Below, in pieces: positions 1 to 8,490 of a DNA stretch of 39,951 nucleotides. Numbering within the stretch: position 1 is the stretch's first letter; every line of letters starts with the position of its first letter. The stretch is taken from contig CAJWEF010000003.1 of the NCBI GenBank assembly GCA_913031305.1, forward strand, positions 1 through 39,951, in the 5' to 3' direction. The position numbers were made by a program, and so were the translations under genes. The notes beneath the pieces are model-generated. The model saw nothing but the letters and a program-made list of their open reading frames with translations. It did no database searches and had not been told where the DNA came from. The DNA comes from an uncultured Acidiferrobacteraceae bacterium. GTDB taxonomy: Bacteria; Pseudomonadota; Gammaproteobacteria; Arenicellales; UBA868.

Positions 1-99
1 GGACGGCTTTTGTCCAGCTTCGAGTCACTACTACCACAGGTTTTGTCACTTCTTCTTCCTCACGATTCTGGCGGGGTGCTGCAGCATAAACCCGCCCGC

Positions 100-1398
100 C
101 TAAGGTTTGCGATCAGAGTGAGTCGCCGTCGCCGTCGGTCGCGACAGCGCTGACGGCGCCCGCAGAAATAAGGCCACGACTGCTAAGAGTATCGGTAGAA
201 GGGCCAGGCTCCGAAGAGTCCAGTCATAAGTGCCGGAGGTATCTAAAGCCATCGCCAGAGGGAGTGGGCCCAGGGACGCTCCGACGATGACGATCATTTG
301 CCCCGTTCCCTGGATGCTGCCCAGGTGTTTGCGCCCAAAATACCTCGGCCAAAGAAATGCAACATAGTTCATGGTGGCGGCGTTATTCAGGCCAAAAATC
401 ACGGCATAAATCACGGCCCCCGTCATACTGCCCACCAGCGTGACAGACACAAGTGACGCTGCCATAACGAGGAGGCCGCCGGCGAGCATCCACTCGGTTC
501 GAAAACGATCAAGCATACGACCAATGATTGGCATCGTGATCGCTGCTGTAATGCCAGTAATGGTAAACATGGAAGTCGCGTCTTGTGCGGACAGGCCATG
601 TTTCATCAAGATGCCTTTGTTCTCTACGTGGAGTGCGGTCACCAGCATCGATAGAGCAAAAAGGCTTGCTGTAATGATATAGAACGTCGACGATCGCAGT
701 GCTTCGCCTCGAGTCAGCCCGGTCATCACAGTAGATTTACCGGAGTCGTTGGCCTGCGGGACACCGTCTGGCGTGAGACCGACCTGCTCTGGTTTGTTGT
801 AGGCCAACAGAATGATCGGCGGCAACAGAATAATCCAGGTGCTGATTCCGAGCCAGATCCAGGTCTCGCGCCAGCCGATGGTCTCGATCAACCATTGGCA
901 TAAAGGGGGGTGCACCGCCATCGAAATCGGGAACCCCAGCGACATTATGCCAAGTGCAAAGCCGCGCTTGCGGTTAAACCATTGAGAGACCAGGTTGTTG
1001 CAGCTCAGCATCAAGGAGCCTTGGCCGAGAAATCGCAAGCAGCCAAAACCGATTGCGATGGCAAGCCAACTGGATGCAAAACTAAACAACACGCAGGCGA
1101 GGCCGAGTGCCAGCGTAAGTATCCATAGTAATCGTGCCGGACCGACCCGATCAATCACGCTACCGAGCTTGGGGAGCAAAAAGGCAGCGACCAAGGTGGC
1201 GGCACCATACGCTGCCGCAATGGCGGTGCGGGAAAGCCCGAGCTCCTGCGACAGCGGATCGAAAAACAAGCCAATCAGATGTGATTGACCTGGTCCGGTA
1301 CCAAACATGGTGAGTGCAGCAACCGGAAGAATGACCCAACCATAGAATACTCGTTGGTTCACAGTTCGAAACAGCGATTGTCGAAGTCCAGTGAGCAT
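100..1398 (-). CDS. MFS transporter, monocarboxylate/oxalate-formate type
   Basis: This is a major facilitator superfamily carrier in the inner membrane that probably moves an organic acid. About twelve hydrophobic segments run through roughly 432 residues, the usual family length. The N-terminal FYGWVILP is typical of the oxalate/formate-antiporter-like and MCT-like branch, and the loop after helix 2 carries a GSVIDRVGP motif of the G-x-x-x-D-R type. The frame opens with a TTG at 1413, but I prefer the ATG at 1398 (MLTGLRQ); neither has a strong Shine-Dalgarno sequence. The alpha/beta hydrolase upstream on the same strand is about 60 bases away, so the two may be co-transcribed. The substrate is unknown; the surrounding acid-catabolic genes suggest a carboxylate. 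Confidence 0.9.
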   Translation of the reverse strand: MLTGLRQSLFRTVNQRVFYGWVILPVAALTMFGTGPGQSHLIGLFFDPLSQELGLSRTAIAAAYGAATLVAAFLLPKLGSVIDRVGPARLLWILTLALGLACVLFSFASSWLAIAIGFGCLRFLGQGSLMLSCNNLVSQWFNRKRGFALGIMSLGFPISMAVHPPLCQWLIETIGWRETWIWLGISTWIILLPPIILLAYNKPEQVGLTPDGVPQANDSGKSTVMTGLTRGEALRSSTFYIITASLFALSMLVTALHVENKGILMKHGLSAQDATSMFTITGITAAITMPIIGRMLDRFRTEWMLAGGLLVMAASLVSVTLVGSMTGAVIYAVIFGLNNAATMNYVAFLWPRYFGRKHLGSIQGTGQMIVIVGASLGPLPLAMALDTSGTYDWTLRSLALLPILLAVVALFLRAPSALSRPTATATHSDRKP

Positions 1399-1457
1399 AG
1401 ACAGATCAGGCAAGTGGGTTAGCCGTTGAGGCTAGGTGAATAATCAGGGTTTAAAAC

Positions 1458-2270
1458 CTATAGGTTTTGACCAAAGTTCAGCAGGGCCAAGATCAGTGGT
1501 TGTGGCGCTTCAGCCGGGAGCATATGGCCGGCATTTTCCACATCGACTCGGCGAACGTTCGGGATTCTTCCTACCAGTTTGTCAACAATGTTGGCGTCGA
1601 AAAATACTCGATCATTCAAGCCCATAATCACCAGGACGGGACAGGTGATGCGTTCGTAATCGACGTTCCAATCGGCTGCACCCATATTTTTCAACAGATT
1701 GTATGTGCCAGAATTTTTATCCAGCGGCTGGTAGTCGGTATCGGGTTTGATAAAGGCCTGTCGATTGGCAGCGAGCCAGTCAGGCCCCCAAAGCAGCGGT
1801 GTCATGATGTCGCCCATCAACTGAGGGCCGCCGACCTCCATGACCCGGACCACCGCATCATTGATCCACGCTATACGCGGCCCGATCTGCCGCAAGGTAT
1901 TGATAAGGACCAATCCAGCTATATCCAACCCGGCGAGATGTGACTGGGTAGCGAAAAGGCCGCCAATCGACAGTCCGACCAAGACCGGTCGCTTGATCTC
2001 GAGGGTTTCGGTGATCAGGCGCAGGTCCCCAGCGATTAGTGTGTCGTCAAGTGCTGTTCCGGGTGAGAAGGGGCTGTCGGGTTGGCCACGAAAGTTATAA
2101 GCGAGAGTGCCATAACCGGCATCACGGAGTGCTGGACCAACGTCTTGCTGCCATTGTTGGGCGGTTCCGGTGACCGGATTGACGAAAACAAAAGTGGGGG
2201 CATCGGTGTCCGATGGCGCATCATGCTCATAGTACAGACCGTCGTTGGCACTAATTCTCAGGTATGACAT
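1458..2270 (-). CDS. alpha/beta hydrolase
   Basis: A single-domain cytoplasmic alpha/beta hydrolase of 270 residues, the normal size for the fold. The nucleophile elbow is G-L-S-I-G-G (about residues 97-102, Ser near 99). The acid is probably the Asp in GLNDRVFF and the base the His in AGHMLPAE near the C-terminus, giving a complete triad. FRGQPDS after strand 4 is typical of the 3-oxoadipate enol-lactonase/haloperoxidase-like group. The start is well supported by GGAG just upstream (CAGGAGAAAAGAA-ATG). It lies directly upstream of the MFS gene on the same strand. An esterase, lactonase or C-C hydrolase role is possible; sequence alone does not decide. Confidence 0.9.
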   Translation of the reverse strand: MSYLRISANDGLYYEHDAPSDTDAPTFVFVNPVTGTAQQWQQDVGPALRDAGYGTLAYNFRGQPDSPFSPGTALDDTLIAGDLRLITETLEIKRPVLVGLSIGGLFATQSHLAGLDIAGLVLINTLRQIGPRIAWINDAVVRVMEVGGPQLMGDIMTPLLWGPDWLAANRQAFIKPDTDYQPLDKNSGTYNLLKNMGAADWNVDYERITCPVLVIMGLNDRVFFDANIVDKLVGRIPNVRRVDVENAGHMLPAEAPQPLILALLNFGQNL

Positions 2271-2819
2271 TTCTTTTCTCCTGTCAGGATTTACAAATCA
2301 TAGCCGCTCCAGAGCAATCGCAGGTACTGCCTTTTTCCCTGTGGTATGACCGTGGTGCTTGCCGGCAGGGTTATCGCGGTGCCAGTTGTCCAACTCGGCC
2401 GTAGTTTGTGGGCGTTAACCGTTGCTGGTGTCGTATCCGGTTGGAACAGCTTTGATTGAATAAGTTTCAGGCCTTCAAGTATTTAATGGCTCCCGAGCAA
2501 GTTTTGAAAAATAACATACAGCGCTGAAACGCAACCTCGAACGACTGGGTAGTCATGTTGCTCAATGGCCCGCAACAAAAAATCCCGAGGTTCAGTGGGA
2601 GGAGGTGACTCTGTCGGCATTGACAGCGCTGATGGGTGCTCTTGGGCATGAGGAAGGGCGAATTATAGCCATTAGAATTTGCCGGAAGTAGCCGAACGAG
2701 CGATATCGCCAACGTCGCGGCGTGCCCGATTCAGGCGCAGTCAACAGCGATCGGCCACACCAGGTTCAGTGTCCGGTATGATGGTCGCCTTTTCTCATTA
2801 AGAAATAGGCCTGCGCAAC
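2271..2819. other. 549-base intergenic region between divergent genes
   Basis: This gap separates the start of the minus-strand hydrolase from the start of the plus-strand aminotransferase, so promoters for both should lie here. I do not see a convincing -35/-10 pair. The middle contains a possible frameshifted coding relic, listed separately at 2486-2691. No RNA gene, transposase piece or strong hairpin was recognised. Confidence 0.6.
2486..2691 (+). pseudogene. possible frameshifted remnant of an unrecognised short gene
   Basis: An ATG at 2486 opens a 13-codon frame (MAPEQVLKNNIQR) that stops at 2525. The adjacent frame, open from about 2515, continues with protein-like sequence (LKRNLERLGSHVAQW, then NPEVQWEEVTLSALTALMGAL) to a TAG at 2689. 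Read together with one frame change the product would be about 67 residues, basic then acidic, with a helical look. I do not recognise the family, and chance open frame is a real alternative. Confidence 0.25.
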
Positions 2820-3995
2820 ATGCTGCGACTCGCAGAAAAAATGAGCCGGCTGGGTACCGAAACGGCATTCGATGTTCTGGCTCGGGCCGATGTATTGGCA
2901 CGCGGGGGACAGGACATCATTAATCTTGGGATCGGCCAGCCCGATTTCAAAACCCCGGAGCACATTGTGGAGGCGGCGGTCAAAGCACTTCATGACGGTC
3001 ACCATGGCTACACCCCTTCTCCGGGTATTCCACAGTTGCGCGAATCGGTAGCACAGGATCTTGCGAAACGTCGGGGAGCCAAGGTTTCTGCCGATCGTAT
3101 TGTGATTGTCCCAGGCGGAAAGGTAACGATGTTTTTCGCAATCCTGATGTTCGGTGAGCCGGGTGCAGAAATCCTGTACCCCAACCCTGGATTCCCTATC
3201 TACCAGTCGGTCATCGAGTTCACCGGCGCAAAGGCCGTACCCATACGCCTGCTGGAAGAGAACGATTTTTCTTTCGACGCCGACACAATCTTGAGCCAGA
3301 TTACCGAGAACACCCGGTTATTGATTCTGAATTCTCCCGCCAATCCAACCGGCGGGGCTGTGCCCAGAACTGAGATGGATCGGCTGGTATCAGGCCTCAC
3401 GCAGAAGCATCCAAACGTTGCAATATTGAGTGACGAGATCTATTCACGAATTACGTACGACGACCGGGAGCACGTATCACTCCTGTCGTATCCTGAACTC
3501 GATGATAGGCTCATTCTGCTCGATGGCTGGAGTAAGACTTATGCAATGACCGGATGGCGGATGGGCTATGCGGTCTGGCCTGAAGCGCTGGTAGAAGGCG
3601 CGACTCGTTTGGCGGTCAATTGCCACTCTTGTGTGAATTCGGCCGCTCAGTATGCCGGGATCGCTGCCTTAGAAGGACCGCAGGATGCGGTTGATGGGAT
3701 GGTGTCGGCGTTCGACGAAAGGCGGCGGGTGATTGTGGCGGGGTTAAACAGTCTTCCCGGTGTGAGTTGTCGTACACCAATTGGCGCATTCTATGTTTTC
3801 CCGAACATCCGCAAGACAGGATTGACCGCCCGGGTTCTACAGGATCGTTTGCTCGAAGAAGTGGGTGTCGCAACTGTTGCAGGCACGAGCTTTGGCGCTC
3901 TCGGAGAAGGCTACATCAGATTCTCATATGCCAACAGCGTAGAGAACATCGAGATTGCATTAGATCGTGCGGCTGAATTATTAGGTACTGTATGA
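2820..3995 (+). CDS. PLP-dependent class I/II aminotransferase
   Basis: A fold-type I aminotransferase of the aspartate aminotransferase superfamily, 391 residues and full length. It transfers an amino group between an amino acid and a 2-oxoacid. Visible landmarks: NLGIGQPDF near residue 35, NSPANPTGG at 171-179, DEIY at 205-208 (Asp binds the PLP ring nitrogen), and GWSKTYAMTGWRMGY at 236-250 with Lys239 forming the Schiff base. I keep the start at 2820 because relatives usually begin a few residues before MSRLGTE, but the ribosome site is weak and ATG 2841 is possible. The aldehyde dehydrogenase follows 46 bases downstream on the same strand, probably in one operon, which suggests an amino acid to oxoacid to acid route. 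Amino-acid specificity is not assignable. Confidence 0.92.
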   Translation: MLRLAEKMSRLGTETAFDVLARADVLARGGQDIINLGIGQPDFKTPEHIVEAAVKALHDGHHGYTPSPGIPQLRESVAQDLAKRRGAKVSADRIVIVPGGKVTMFFAILMFGEPGAEILYPNPGFPIYQSVIEFTGAKAVPIRLLEENDFSFDADTILSQITENTRLLILNSPANPTGGAVPRTEMDRLVSGLTQKHPNVAILSDEIYSRITYDDREHVSLLSYPELDDRLILLDGWSKTYAMTGWRMGYAVWPEALVEGATRLAVNCHSCVNSAAQYAGIAALEGPQDAVDGMVSAFDERRRVIVAGLNSLPGVSCRTPIGAFYVFPNIRKTGLTARVLQDRLLEEVGVATVAGTSFGALGEGYIRFSYANSVENIEIALDRAAELLGTV

Positions 3996-4041
3996 GGTGA
4001 ACTGCCCAAAGGGTGTATAAATTGAAAAGGAGATAATCGAG

Positions 4042-5529
4042 ATGGCTGAACTTTCAAAATCAAAGATGTATTTGGGCGGAGAGTGGGTGGAACCACTGAC
4101 CGGGGATTATTTCGAGTCGCACAATCCATACACCGGTAAACCATGGATGCTGGTCGGCAGAGGTGGGGAGGACGACGCCAACCGAGCAGTTGAGGCTGCG
4201 AAAAAGGCATTTCATAACCCCGAGTGGCGCGATATGACGCCAACCGCGCGCGGACATCTTCTTCGAAAATTAGGCGATCTAATAGCCGAGAATGCAGAAG
4301 CTCTGGCAAAAGTCGAGGTGCAGGACAACGGTAAGTTATACGCTGAAATGCACATGCAGATGCGTTACGCGCCGCAATGGTATTACTACTTCGGGGGATT
4401 GGCAGACAAGATTGAGGGTTCGATTTTTCCAATAGATAAACCGGAAATCTTTGCCTATACCCGGCATGAGCCTCTTGGTGTGTGTGTCGCGATTATTCCG
4501 TGGAACTCGCCACTTCTATTGGTAAGTTATAAGTTGGCGCCGGCCTTGGCGGCAGGCAATACGATCATCATTAAGCCCTCCGAATTCACCTCGGCATCAG
4601 CTCTAGAGTACGTAAAACTAGTTGAGGCGGCCGGATTCCCCAAAGGCGTGGTCAACGTGGTCACAGGATACGGGAAAGAAGTTGGCGAAGCCTTGATTAC
4701 CCACCCGGATGTGGCCAAGGTTGCATTTACCGGCGGTTCCGCGAGCGGTCGGCATGTGTACTCGCGCGCGGCTCAGTCATTAAAGAAAGTGAGTCTGGAG
4801 TTAGGTGGTAAATCTCCAAACATCATTTTTGATGACTGCAACATCGATAATGCGGTTAAGGGGGCTATATCGGGAATTTTTGCTGCCACGGGGCAGACCT
4901 GTATCGCTGGATCCAGGCTTTTGGTCCAGGAATCGATACACGATGAAGTTGTAGAAAAATTAATCGCCTTGGCCAAGACGGCAAGAATGGGTGATCCGAT
5001 GTCGAAAGATACACAGGTCGGGCCAGTCACGACCTATCCACAGTACGAAAAGGTATTGAGCTATCTGCAAATCGCCCATGATGAGGGGGTCGATTGTGTT
5101 CTTGGCGGCGATAAAGCGACGCGCCCTGAATGTGGCGAAGGCTGGTTTGTGGAGCCGACAATTTATACCAACGTCGACAATAGTATGCGGATCGCACAGG
5201 AGGAAGTTTTCGGCCCGGTGCTTTCCGTAATTCCCTTCAAGGACGAAGAAGAGGCTATTGTGATTGGCAACGACGTGGTATTTGGCCTTGCTGCTGGTAT
5301 TTGGACACAGAGTATTCGACGGGCGATCGAACTGCCGAAAAAACTGCAAGCTGGAACAGTCTGGGTCAATATGTATCGTGCGGTGAGTTACATGGCGCCG
5401 TTCGGAGGGTACAAGCAGTCCGGTTTGGGACGAGAGAACGGGCAGGAGGCAATTCGGGAATATATGCAAACGAAGACCGTCTGGTTGTCTACTTCAGAAG
5501 AGGTGCCCAACCCGTTTATCATGCGTTGA
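4042..5529 (+). CDS. NAD(P)-dependent aldehyde dehydrogenase
   Basis: An aldehyde dehydrogenase superfamily enzyme of 495 residues, oxidising an aldehyde to its acid with NAD(P)+. Catalytic residues are intact: Asn155 in PWNSP, Glu253 in SLELGGKSPN, and the nucleophile Cys287 in GQTCIAGSR. EEVFGPVLSV and the C-terminal GGYKQSGLGRENG are also standard. A strong Shine-Dalgarno (AAAAGGAGATAATCGAG-ATG) fixes the start. It follows the aminotransferase gene and precedes the class II aldolase relic, which is on the opposite strand. In context it probably removes an aldehyde formed from a 2-oxoacid, but many substrates are possible for this family. Confidence 0.94.
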   Translation: MAELSKSKMYLGGEWVEPLTGDYFESHNPYTGKPWMLVGRGGEDDANRAVEAAKKAFHNPEWRDMTPTARGHLLRKLGDLIAENAEALAKVEVQDNGKLYAEMHMQMRYAPQWYYYFGGLADKIEGSIFPIDKPEIFAYTRHEPLGVCVAIIPWNSPLLLVSYKLAPALAAGNTIIIKPSEFTSASALEYVKLVEAAGFPKGVVNVVTGYGKEVGEALITHPDVAKVAFTGGSASGRHVYSRAAQSLKKVSLELGGKSPNIIFDDCNIDNAVKGAISGIFAATGQTCIAGSRLLVQESIHDEVVEKLIALAKTARMGDPMSKDTQVGPVTTYPQYEKVLSYLQIAHDEGVDCVLGGDKATRPECGEGWFVEPTIYTNVDNSMRIAQEEVFGPVLSVIPFKDEEEAIVIGNDVVFGLAAGIWTQSIRRAIELPKKLQAGTVWVNMYRAVSYMAPFGGYKQSGLGRENGQEAIREYMQTKTVWLSTSEEVPNPFIMR

Positions 5530-5573
5530 CCTGGCGATGCGCAAAACCAGGCAACGGCGCGCAAGCCCGCCAG

Positions 5574-5810
5574 TCAGGGTAAAGAGGTGAAGTAGTGAAG
5601 TGGTGAAGTGGTGTAAGGGGTCCTCTTTCCTGGTGTCTCTGTGGTCAGGTGACCATAGATTAATTCACACCAGCCAAAGCGGTCGGCCAGACGATAGGCA
5701 GTCGCAAGTTCTATCCGTAGATTCCAGTCTTCGACAGGCACTTGGGTGTGAAGTGTTGCTTTTAGAATAACGGGTAGTGGATCTCCGTCGAATTTCAATA
5801 TGCGTAGATA
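5574..5810 (-). pseudogene. truncated class II aldolase (AraD/FucA family) remnant
   Basis: The minus strand encodes a stretch running from EDWNLRIELATAYRL through ADRFGWCELIYGHLT. It closely matches the first helices of class II aldolase/adducin-fold proteins, where the pattern R-x-x-L-A-x-x-Y-R-L-x-x-x-F-G-W leads into N-H-I-S-x-R-x-P-G. After about 60 residues (TETPG) homology ends abruptly and the frame runs into repetitive sequence (SPLHYFTSLP) and a stop. The metal-binding histidines and the rest of the roughly 250-residue domain are missing. The Asn-His-Ile-Ser step is changed to Gly-His-Leu-Thr. There is no convincing start codon (only a TTG at 5798). I read it as a decayed gene end, not a functional protein. 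Confidence 0.6.
5586..5618. repeat. short degenerate tandem repeat GTGAAGTG/GTGAAGTA
   Basis: Three to four imperfect copies of an 8-base unit (GAAGTAGT, GAAGTGGT, GAAGTGGT) follow one another at the truncated end of the class II aldolase relic, followed by TCCTCTTTCCTGGTGTCTCTG. Such low-complexity intergenic tracts are common in some environmental proteobacteria; here the tract marks the break point of the relic. Confidence 0.55.
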
Positions 5811-5950
5811 TTAATGGATCGATCGAGAACTCTGTCACTGGCACGGCAGCCGCGATCACTTGTGTTACTCCCTCGAGTCGCGTCGTCTGTAACGCCGCAG
5901 GCGTAGCTGTTTATCGTTGATGCTCGCGGTTGTCAGTGGATTACCGCCGA

Positions 5951-8347
5951 CTAAGGTATCTCGGCACAGGCTGCAATGATCGATTCAGAATCTAAATGAT
6001 ATGCCTTGTATAGCTCGGACAGAGTGCCTGATTCGCCATATCGTTCAACGCCGAGCGGCCGCACTGGATGGCCATGGACTGCGCCAAGCCAACTCAAGAT
6101 GGAAGGATGACCATCAACGACCGTCACGATTCGGCCCGAATCCCTGAGCGGTGAAAGGAGGCGTTCCACTGGCGCTGCCGTGCTGCTGTTACCCGCTTGA
6201 CGCTGGCGTTGCGCAGCAAGCCAAGCGCGATAAAGGCGATCAGGCGACGTGACCGCAAGTAAACCAACTCCCGGATTCTGTTCGGCGATCTTTGTGTATG
6301 CGCTCAATGCTTCTGGGCCTACTGCACCGGTATAGGCTATCGCGAGCGTCGAGTCTGGGTCCGGCGCCCGCAGCCAGTAGCCACCTTCAATGACAGCCGT
6401 CCGGAGGTCGGGATCGATCTGACGTTGCAATTGTGTAATACGGCGAGTGGTCAGGCGCAGATAAACAGAGCCGCCGCTTTGATCATTGAGGAGATCTTGA
6501 TTCGGCTCGCCGTCATCCTCGCGTTGAAGATGTTCGAAGCTCCAGCACAGAATCGCAGCCAACTCGTCGGCATAAGTGGGCTCGAAAGAGCTTAATCCGG
6601 GTTTTGACATGCCAATGAGGGGGGTCCCAATCGACTGATGGGCGCCACCTTCCGGTGATAACGAAATTCCGGATGGTGTGGCCACCAGAATGAATCGGGC
6701 GTCCTGATAACAGGCATAGTTCAGTGCGTCGAGGCCTCGCTCGATAAAGGGATCGTAAATCGTGCCAATCGGAAAGAGGCGTTGCCCGAAGAGGGAGTGG
6801 GAGAGCCCAGCTGCAGCGAGTAGTAAAAAAAGATTGTTCTCGGCAATACCAAGTTCGATATGTTGGCCCTTCGGGGATGGAGGCCAGCGGTGCAGAGAAC
6901 CGATATCCTGTAGTGGAAAAGGATCTTTCTGGGCCTTGGGGTGAAACAGTCCCCGTCGATTGACCCAGCCGCTGAGGTTGGTCGATATCGTGACATCCGG
7001 TGATACCGTGACGATTCGATCAGCAAGGCCGTTGCTGGTTCTGGCAATGCTGTTCAGAAGTCGTCCAAAGGCTGCCTGTGTCGACAGGTGCTCAGCTGTT
7101 GGGAGATCAAGTCGATCGAGAACGGTGACCTCGTTCGACCGGTGTCGTCGCGGCCCAGCCAACTTTAGGGAAACATCCTGAATGAATGTTTGCAACTCGT
7201 CAGTCGGGATGTCGATTCCGGCAAGCGGCGCCCATTCCTGGCCATCCGGGATGTGATGCGCCTGCTTAAGAGTCTGAATTTCTTCAGAATTCAGCAGCCC
7301 CGAATGGTTGTCTTTGTGGCCCGCGAGGGGTAGCCCGTAGCCCTTGATGGTATAGGCAAAAAAACAGGTGGGCTGTTCATCCTCAACTGCCTCGAATGCC
7401 TCCAGCACGGTCTCCATACAGTGCCCGCCAAGATTGGTCATCAAGGAAAAAAGTTCCGAGTCGTTGTAATCACCAATCAGCGATGCCGCACCGGGCCTTG
7501 CGCCAATGTCATCAAGTAGCGGTTGTCGCCATGCTGTGACACCCTTATAGACAAGCGCTGAATATTTCGAGTTGGGGCAGGCATCGATCCATTGTCGTAA
7601 AGCCTCACCACCCTTCCTATCGAACGCTTCTCGAAGTCGTTTCCCATACTTTATGGTCGTGACCTTCCATCCCATACTGATAAAGAGGCGGCTGAAACGA
7701 TTCAGCAGTCGGTCAGAAATTATAGAATCCAGGCTTTGCCGGTTGTAGTCGATCACCCACCAGACACTCTCGAGATCGTGCTTCCAGCCCTCAAGCAGCG
7801 CTTCGTAGATGTTGCCTTCGTCGAGTTCGGCGTCTCCTACTACGGCCACCATTCGGCCCTTTGCTATTTTCCAGTTGTGAGTTTCGATATATGTTTGAAT
7901 CAATGACGCGAAGCTGGTCATTGCCACGCCGAGGCCCACAGATCCAGTAGAAAAATCCACATCGTCCGTATCCTTGGTTCGTGATGGATAAGCTTGAGCG
8001 CCACCAAGGGTCCGAAATCGTTCCAGATGTTGTTGGCTTTGTTTGCCAAGAACATACTGGATAGCATGGAAAACGGGGCTACCATGGGGCTTTACCGCAA
8101 CTCGGTCTTCACGGCGAAGTGCAGAAAAATAAAGCGCAGTCATAAGGGTAACCATTGAAGCGCAAGAAGCCTGGTGGCCGCCGACTTTCAGTTGACCATC
8201 GTTTGCCCGGAGATGATTGGCGTGGTGGATGATCCAGGTCGACAGCCACAGAATCTTGCGTTCCAACGCCTGAAGAAAAACCAATCGGTCCTGGGTTGTC
8301 CGCAAAAGTGGCACTTCATCCTTGGGGTCGAAGTGAATGTTGGGCAT
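5951..8347 (-). CDS. homodimeric 2-oxoacid dehydrogenase E1 (AceE/MdeB-like) or transketolase-family enzyme
   Basis: A thiamine-diphosphate enzyme of 798 residues resembling the homodimeric pyruvate dehydrogenase E1 (AceE), which is usually nearer 890. The diphosphate-binding motif GDAELDEGN lies at residues 171-179 and closes with YN at 201-202. HGSPVFHAIQYVLG near 88-101 and the KGYGLPLAGHKDNHSG stretch are AceE-like. The central pyrimidine-binding domain (LGIAENNLFLLLAAAGLSHSLFG) and a transketolase C-terminal domain follow. E1 decarboxylates a 2-oxoacid and normally passes the acyl group to E2, but no E2 or E3 gene is in the window. It is transcribed away from an Lrp/AsnC regulator 143 bases off, as mdeB (alpha-ketobutyrate dehydrogenase E1) is from mdeR in Pseudomonas putida. 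The substrate is inferred only as a 2-oxoacid. The ribosome site is weak. Confidence 0.85.
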   Translation of the reverse strand: MPNIHFDPKDEVPLLRTTQDRLVFLQALERKILWLSTWIIHHANHLRANDGQLKVGGHQASCASMVTLMTALYFSALRREDRVAVKPHGSPVFHAIQYVLGKQSQQHLERFRTLGGAQAYPSRTKDTDDVDFSTGSVGLGVAMTSFASLIQTYIETHNWKIAKGRMVAVVGDAELDEGNIYEALLEGWKHDLESVWWVIDYNRQSLDSIISDRLLNRFSRLFISMGWKVTTIKYGKRLREAFDRKGGEALRQWIDACPNSKYSALVYKGVTAWRQPLLDDIGARPGAASLIGDYNDSELFSLMTNLGGHCMETVLEAFEAVEDEQPTCFFAYTIKGYGLPLAGHKDNHSGLLNSEEIQTLKQAHHIPDGQEWAPLAGIDIPTDELQTFIQDVSLKLAGPRRHRSNEVTVLDRLDLPTAEHLSTQAAFGRLLNSIARTSNGLADRIVTVSPDVTISTNLSGWVNRRGLFHPKAQKDPFPLQDIGSLHRWPPSPKGQHIELGIAENNLFLLLAAAGLSHSLFGQRLFPIGTIYDPFIERGLDALNYACYQDARFILVATPSGISLSPEGGAHQSIGTPLIGMSKPGLSSFEPTYADELAAILCWSFEHLQREDDGEPNQDLLNDQSGGSVYLRLTTRRITQLQRQIDPDLRTAVIEGGYWLRAPDPDSTLAIAYTGAVGPEALSAYTKIAEQNPGVGLLAVTSPDRLYRAWLAAQRQRQAGNSSTAAPVERLLSPLRDSGRIVTVVDGHPSILSWLGAVHGHPVRPLGVERYGESGTLSELYKAYHLDSESIIAACAEIP

Positions 8348-8490
8348 GAGTCAGGCTTAAGGACAATGAACAAGACGGCACTTCATCTCACTATATTATT
8401 GCTTCGGGCTGGAAATAGGTTTCTAATTTATGTAGTAAAATTAGTAATAACGAAATATTTGATCATAAAATATCAATTTTCTGGACAATT
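8348..8490. promoter_or_regulatory. A+T-rich divergent control region between E1 and Lrp/AsnC genes
   Basis: This 143-base spacer is far richer in A and T than its surroundings. It contains the imperfect palindrome ATATTT-GATCATA-AAATAT at 8455-8473, about 17 bases before the regulator start. Lrp/AsnC proteins bind A+T-rich imperfect palindromes and commonly control themselves and a divergent catabolic gene, so this is the likely operator and promoter region. No clear -35/-10 pair was assigned. Confidence 0.6.

Noticed and set aside
70-96. GGCGGG/CCCGCC hairpin next to the MFS gene end
   Set aside because: The 15-base loop and lack of a T-run on either strand make a terminator unlikely.
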